From Amycolatopsis sp. FBCC-B4732 (lineage in GTDB: Bacteria; Actinomycetota; Actinomycetes; Mycobacteriales; Pseudonocardiaceae): a stretch of DNA of 64,000 nucleotides. This document shows positions 59,094-64,000 of the stretch, piece by piece. The notes beneath the pieces are model-generated. The model worked only from the letters and a program-made list of their open reading frames with translations, had not been told where the DNA came from and did no database searches. Made by a program: the position numbers and the translations under genes. The stretch is from NCBI RefSeq assembly GCF_023008405.1, contig NZ_CP095376.1, forward strand, positions 954,001 to 1,018,000, read 5' to 3'. The number at the start of each line of letters is the position of its first letter. Position 1 is the stretch's first letter.

Positions 59094-59846
59094 GTGCCCG
59101 ACACCACCCTGCCGGTCTTCCTCGCGGCCGCGGTGCCCACCAGCGGCACCGCGGTCCTCGACGGCGAGGAAGCCCGGCACGCGGCCACCGTCCGCCGGCT
59201 GCGCGCGGGGGAGCGGCTGGTGCTGTCCGACGGCGCCGGCGCCATGGCCCGTTGCGTCGTCGAAGCCGTCCAGCCCGGCCGGGACGCGGCCCTCACCCTG
59301 ACCGTCGAGGAGAGCTGGACCGAGCAGCCACCGGCCCTGCGCGTCGTCCTCGCCCAGGCCCTCGCCAAAGGCGACCGCGGCGAACTCGCCGTCGAGCTCG
59401 CCACCGAAGCCGGCGTCGACGCCATCGTCCCCTGGCGCGCCACCCGCAGCGTCGCCAAGTGGGACGACGGCGGCCGCGGCGACAAAGCCCTCGCCCGCTG
59501 GCGCGCCACCGCCCGCTCCGCCGCCAAACAAGCCCGCCGCGCCCACGTCCCCGACGTCACCGAGCCCGCCACCACCCGCGAACTCGCCGGCCTCATCGCC
59601 ACGACGTCCCTCGCGATCGTGCTCGAATCCGACGTGCCGGACCGCCTCACCGACCTCGCCCTCCCCGACACCGGCGACGTCCTCCTCGTCGTCGGCCCCG
59701 AAGGCGGCATCACCGACGACGAACTCACCACCCTGCGCGAAGCCGGCGCCCGAGCCGTCCGCCTCGGCACGACCGTCCTGCGCACCTCCACCGCCGCCGC
59801 CGTCGCCCTCGGCGCACTAGGGGCCCTGACCACCCGCTGGCACTGA
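59094..59846 (+). CDS. rsmE: 16S rRNA (uracil1498-N3)-methyltransferase
   Basis: This 250-residue SPOUT-class methyltransferase starts LPVFLAAAVPTSGTAVLDGEEARHAATVRRL. It contains the SPOUT knot region VLLVVGPEGGITDDELTTLREAGARAVRLGTTVLRTSTAA. It methylates U1498 in 16S rRNA. It starts 2 nt after the dnaJ stop, in one operon hrcA-dnaJ-rsmE, the order found across actinobacteria. The GTG at 59094 follows the normal spacing. Confidence 0.93.
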   Translation: MPDTTLPVFLAAAVPTSGTAVLDGEEARHAATVRRLRAGERLVLSDGAGAMARCVVEAVQPGRDAALTLTVEESWTEQPPALRVVLAQALAKGDRGELAVELATEAGVDAIVPWRATRSVAKWDDGGRGDKALARWRATARSAAKQARRAHVPDVTEPATTRELAGLIATTSLAIVLESDVPDRLTDLALPDTGDVLLVVGPEGGITDDELTTLREAGARAVRLGTTVLRTSTAAAVALGALGALTTRWH

Positions 59847-60102
59847 AAAGATCAACCCCGAAAAAACCCGCGAATCTGCGCCCGGTTATGGCGCGATCAC
59901 ACTCCGACCCGTTACTCTCGTTTACTAACGCGCCACCCACCGTTTCGGCGCGCCACTGGGAAGACACGAACTCCGCCGGGCACCTCCCCCCTCGGTCCGG
60001 CGGCAGCCGCGGCAGCGGTAGATCGACCCCCAGGGTCTACCGCGCCGCGGCATCTTCCTTCGCTTCGCTTCGTCAGTTGCCGCTCTGCGTTCGTTGTGTC
60101 TT

Positions 60103-60147
60103 CTGGGGGTCAAACCCCCAGACCCCCAGCCGGGGGCGCGCCCCCGG
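60103..60147. terminator. Two strong hairpins after the hrcA-dnaJ-rsmE operon
   Basis: CTGGGGGT-CAA-ACCCCCAG (60103-60121) and the perfect 18-nt palindrome CCGGGGGCGCGCCCCCGG (60130-60147) lie in tandem; together they resemble actinobacterial transcription ends. Confidence 0.7.
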
Positions 60148-60205
60148 ACCCCCCGCGAGTTTCGCTCCGTGCCGGTTTCGATGGGCGGGTGGCGGACTGC
60201 CGCGG

Positions 60206-60435
60206 GTTTCGTTCGGGACTGGTGTGTGGGGCGGGTGGCGGAGTGCCGCGAGTTTCGTTCGGGACTGGTGTGTGGGGCGGGTGGCGGAGTGCCGCGAGTT
60301 TCGTTCGGGACTGGTGTGTGGGGCGGGTGGCGGACTGCCGCGAGTTTCGTTCGGGACCGGTGTGTGGGGTGGGTGGCGGACCGCCGCGAGTTTCGCTCGG
60401 TACCGGTGTGTGGGGCGGGTGCCGGACCCCCGCGA
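60206..60435 (+). repeat. 46-bp minisatellite, five units
   Basis: Units starting GTTTCGTTCGGGACTGG begin at 60206, 60252, 60298, 60344 and 60390, exactly 46 bp apart, differing by only a few bases. Diverged units flank the array: one of 47 bp at 60159-60205 and a partial from 60436. The flanking units share CTCCGTGCCGGTTTCGATGG instead of the internal motif. Confidence 0.92.
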
Positions 60436-60483
60436 GTTGCGCTCCGTGCCGGTTTCGATGGGCGGGGTCGGTAGGGTCTGCTC

Positions 60484-60843
60484 ATGAGTGATTCCGACGA
60501 GACGCTCTTCGAGCGGATCATTGCTGGTGAGATCCCTGCTGATGTCGTCTATCAGGATGAGACCACCTTTGCTTTCCGGGATATTCGGCCTCAGGCTCGG
60601 GTTCACGTGCTCGTCGTGCCCAAGAAGCGGTATCGGAACCTGGGGGAGTTGGCTGCCGCCGAGCCGCAGTTGCTTGCTGACGTTGCGTTGACCGCTCGTC
60701 GCGTTGCCGAGCTCGAAGGTGTGCTCGAGAGTGGGTATCGGGTGGTGTTCAACACCGATGGCGACGCCGGGCAGACCGTCTTTCACGTGCATGCCCATGT
60801 GCTCGGCGGGGAGCCGCTGGGGCTCTTCGGGGCCGGGGGGTAA
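60484..60843 (+). CDS. HIT-family nucleotide hydrolase/transferase (HINT-like)
   Basis: This 119-residue protein contains the histidine triad HVHAHVL near its end and an N-terminal FERIIAGEIPADVVYQDETTFAFRDIRPQARVHVLVVPKKR, typical of HINT phosphoramidases. It likely hydrolyses AMP-lysine-like nucleoside phosphoramidates. It begins 13 bp after the last diverged minisatellite unit. It precedes phoH in the conserved actinobacterial order. Confidence 0.92.
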   Translation: MSDSDETLFERIIAGEIPADVVYQDETTFAFRDIRPQARVHVLVVPKKRYRNLGELAAAEPQLLADVALTARRVAELEGVLESGYRVVFNTDGDAGQTVFHVHAHVLGGEPLGLFGAGG

Positions 60844-60925
60844 ACCGGCCTGCGTCTTGTCGGGGGGTGCCAGTAGCATCGGTGGGGTCCAGTCGTACTC
60901 ACCGAGAAAGCAGGCCTGAGGCCAC

Positions 60926-61995
<1,070 letters not shown>

Positions 61996-61999
<4 letters not shown>

Positions 62000-62553
62000 G
62001 CATCGAGATCGCCAACGAATCCGGCGTCAACGTCGACGAGACGTCCATCGTCTCCGCCGCCCGCTACGCCCTCGACAAGATGGAGGTCAGCCCGCTCGCC
62101 GAGCTGTCCATCCTCCTCGTCACCCTCGACGTGATGGAAGACCTCCACGAACGCTGGATGGACCTCCCCGGCCCCACCGACGTCATGGCCTTCCCCATGG
62201 ACGAGCTCGACTCCAGCCGCCGCCCCGACGCGCCCGACGCGTCCCCGGCGCTGCTCGGGGATATCGTGCTCTGCCCGGCGTTCGCCAAGGACCAGGCCAA
62301 GACCGCGGGCCACGCCCTGATCGACGAGCTGCACCTGCTCACCGTGCACGGCTGCCTGCACCTGCTCGGCTACGACCACGCCGAACCCGCCGAGGAGCGC
62401 GAGATGTTCGCCCTCCAGAAGCGGATCCTCGGCGAGTACCAGGACGCCGTCGCCGCACTGGACAAGCAGAACGCCCAGCGCAACACCGACGACCGCGTCC
62501 TCGGCATCGCCGGCCTCGACGCGACCGAGCCGCCGGCCGGGGAAACGCCGTAG
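61996..62553 (+). CDS. ybeY: Endoribonuclease YbeY
   Basis: This 185-residue metal-dependent RNase carries the zinc motif [11 protein letters not shown] near its centre and the N-terminal [57 protein letters not shown]. It matures rRNA 3' ends and takes part in late 70S quality control. It uses a rare TTG start overlapping the phoH stop by 4 nt, an arrangement shared by several actinobacterial phoH-ybeY pairs. The C-terminal tail is longer than in E. coli. Confidence 0.93.
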
Positions 62554-62618
62554 TGCCCGGCACCACGAGGCCGGGCCGCCGTCACCGGACCCCCGGCGCG
62601 AGACCCTAGCCGCCGGTC

Positions 62619-63965
62619 ATGGTCCAGCTCCTCTTCGCGATCGCGCTCGTCCTCCTGGCGGGCGTCTTCGCGGCGGCCGACGCCGCCATCAGCACCGTCT
62701 CGCAGGCCCGGGCCGACGGCCTCGCCCGGCTCGGGCTGCCCGGCGCCCGCCACCTCTCCGCGGTCGTCGCCGAACGACGGCGGCACATCAACCTGCTGCT
62801 CCTGCTCCGCCTCGGCTGCGAGCTCACGGCGACGGTGCTCGTCACGGTGTTCGTGGGCACCCGCCTGGCCCCGCTCGGCCTGGCCGTGCTCGTCGCCGCC
62901 GTCGTCATGGTCGTGGTCAGCTACGTCCTCATCGGCGTCGGCCCCCGCACCCTCGGCCGCCAGCACCCCTACCGCATCGGCCGCTACGTCGCCGGGCCCG
63001 TCCGCGTGCTCGGCTCCGTCCTCGGCCCGCTGTCCCGGCTGCTGATCCTCATCGGTAACGCCATCACACCCGGCCAGGGCTTCCGCGAAGGCCCGTTCAC
63101 CTCCGAAGTCGAGCTGCGCGAACTCGTCGACCTCGCCCAGGAACGCGGCGTCGTCGAGGACTCCGAGCGCGAGATGATCCACTCGGTGTTCGAGCTGGGC
63201 GACACCGTCGCCCGCGAAGTCATGGTGCCGCGCACCGAAATCGTCTGGATCGAGCGCACCAAGACCGTCCGGCAGGCACTGGCGCTGGCGCTGCGCACCG
63301 GCTTCACCCGCCTGCCGGTGATCGACGAGTCGGTCGACGACATCGTCGGCGTCGTCAACATCAAGGACCTGATGGCGGCGTACATGGACCCGGACGGCGC
63401 CAGCACCATCGTCAGCACGCTGATGAACGAAGCGTCTTTCGTCCCGGACTCGAAGCGCCTCGACGAGCTGCTCAAGGAAATGCAGCGCTCGCACAACCAC
63501 ATGGCGATCGCCGTCGACGAGTACGGCGGCACCGCCGGCCTGCTCACCATCGAAGACGTCCTCGAGGAGATCGTCGGCGAGATCACCGACGAGTCCGACG
63601 CCGACGAGCGCCCCGAGGTCGAGGAGCTCGACGGCGGCGCCGTCCGGGTGTCCTCCCGGATGGGCGTCGACGACCTGGGCGAACTCTTCGGCATCGACCT
63701 CGAAGACCACGACGTGGAGACCGTGGGCGGCCTGCTCGCGGAACGACTGGGTAGGGTCCCGCTGCCGGGGGCCGAAGCCGAGGTCGCCGGCCTTCGGCTG
63801 TTCGCCGAAGGGGGCAAGGACCGGCGCGGCCGCATGCGGATCACCTCCGTCGTGGTGCACCCGGCCGACGCCGACGCGATGACGGACCCGGGCGACCGGA
63901 CCACCCGCCGCCGCACGCGCGTACCCCACCCCGACGAACGCGACAGGAGCGTCGAACATGCCTGA
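62619..63965 (+). CDS. corC: CNNM/CorC-family hemolysin-like membrane protein
   Basis: This 448-residue protein has a CNNM membrane domain with four helices, then a CBS pair (MVPRTEIVWIERTKTVRQALALALRTGFTRLPVIDESVDDIVGVVNIKDLM and MNEASFVPDSKRLDELLKEM). A C-terminal CorC_HlyC domain (LGELFGIDLEDHDVETVGGLLAERLGRVP) ends it. Members handle magnesium/cobalt efflux or tolerance; the exact ion is not predictable. The position after ybeY and before a deaminase-like gene and era is conserved. Its last 8 nt overlap the next gene. Confidence 0.9.
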   Translation: MVQLLFAIALVLLAGVFAAADAAISTVSQARADGLARLGLPGARHLSAVVAERRRHINLLLLLRLGCELTATVLVTVFVGTRLAPLGLAVLVAAVVMVVVSYVLIGVGPRTLGRQHPYRIGRYVAGPVRVLGSVLGPLSRLLILIGNAITPGQGFREGPFTSEVELRELVDLAQERGVVEDSEREMIHSVFELGDTVAREVMVPRTEIVWIERTKTVRQALALALRTGFTRLPVIDESVDDIVGVVNIKDLMAAYMDPDGASTIVSTLMNEASFVPDSKRLDELLKEMQRSHNHMAIAVDEYGGTAGLLTIEDVLEEIVGEITDESDADERPEVEELDGGAVRVSSRMGVDDLGELFGIDLEDHDVETVGGLLAERLGRVPLPGAEAEVAGLRLFAEGGKDRRGRMRITSVVVHPADADAMTDPGDRTTRRRTRVPHPDERDRSVEHA

Positions 63966-64000
63966 CCTCGAGGCCGAGGACCAGAAACTCGTCACGCTGG
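63958..64000 (+). CDS. Start of a probable cytidine-deaminase-like gene (cut by window end)
   Basis: Only 14 codons are visible (MPDLEAEDQKLVTL...), beginning inside the corC stop with AGGAG at 63945-63949. In related actinobacteria the gene between corC and era encodes a small cytidine-deaminase-like protein with this type of start, so the call rests on synteny and a short N-terminus. Confidence 0.55.
   Translation, partial: MPDLEAEDQKLVTL

Larger units (their letters stand above)
59847..60483. other. Long intergenic region with hairpins and a minisatellite
   Basis: About 640 nt between rsmE and the HIT gene with no supportable gene. It contains two strong hairpins (60103-60121 and 60130-60147), which probably terminate the hrcA operon, and a 46-bp tandem repeat array (60206-60435) with diverged flanking units. 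Confidence 0.75.

Noticed and set aside
59889..60060. A possible short gene after rsmE starting MARSHSDPLL
   Set aside because: No ribosome site, unusual composition and it runs into terminator and repeat DNA.
60206..60435. CRISPR-like direct repeats
   Set aside because: The 46-bp units are contiguous with no spacers and no cas genes are present; this is a tandem repeat.

Overview
The window is very GC-rich DNA from a filamentous-type actinobacterium. The best fit is a Pseudonocardiaceae member, most likely Amycolatopsis. This is inferred from GTG starts and 4-nt ATGA/GTGA overlaps, F420/LLM enzymes, an EspC-type ESX protein, a Streptomyces-subtilisin-inhibitor homologue, a DasR-type operator, and a core gene order that matches actinobacteria such as Mycobacterium and Streptomyces. 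No rRNA, tRNA, CRISPR array, prophage or complete insertion sequence was seen.

Layout. A conserved housekeeping chain runs left to right on the plus strand: comEC (truncated by the window edge), holA, lepA, hemW, hrcA, dnaJ, rsmE, a HIT protein, phoH, ybeY, corC, and the first codons of a probable cytidine-deaminase-like gene. rpsT and thrC lie on the minus strand among them. Variable genes fill two gaps in this chain, about 21.5 kb between lepA and hemW and about 25.5 kb between hemW and hrcA.

First gap (8.6-30 kb). It holds a Uma2 nuclease, an F420-type PPOX enzyme, a secreted CHAP hydrolase with two bulb-lectin domains, and a DasR-box-linked GH20 hexosaminidase. Next come MarR and SnoaL-like genes, a nitronate monooxygenase, an APC permease, and a secreted RNase Sa/barstar pair. 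It ends with a complete assimilatory sulfate operon on the minus strand: leader peptide, sir, a zinc-ribbon protein, cysH, cysD, cysN and a CbiX-like chelatase. Two zones of gene decay lie here: a lectin-propeller remnant, and a fused pair of gene fragments at 20.9-21.5 kb.

Second gap (31-56.8 kb). It holds a quinone-oxidoreductase-like gene, a TetR repressor facing a SnoaL-like gene across an 18-bp-phased operator array, and an iron-box-linked siderophore-interacting protein. A beta-lactamase-fold esterase and a pentapeptide membrane protein follow. A pyrimidine/hydantoin catabolic operon comes next (NCS1 transporter, ureidopropionase, dihydropyrimidinase, LLM oxidoreductase), then a two-component system, a DUF4173-type membrane protein with a long Gly/Ala-rich head, an SSI-family protease inhibitor, PucR facing mmsA, an XRE/MmyB regulator and an aldo-keto reductase. 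It closes with a four-gene, translationally coupled, ESX-like operon (YbaB-like, EspC-like, a 402-aa WXG-like protein, a membrane protein).

Regulation visible in the DNA includes a SAM-I riboswitch on thrC, a Cys-type leader peptide on the sulfate operon, a DasR box, an iron box, several operator dyads and factor-independent terminator hairpins. Non-coding curiosities are a 46-bp minisatellite between rsmE and the HIT gene, palindromic repeats flanked by a 29-bp direct duplication upstream of hrcA, and an AATGTGGCGTTGG inverted/tandem repeat at 21.65 kb.
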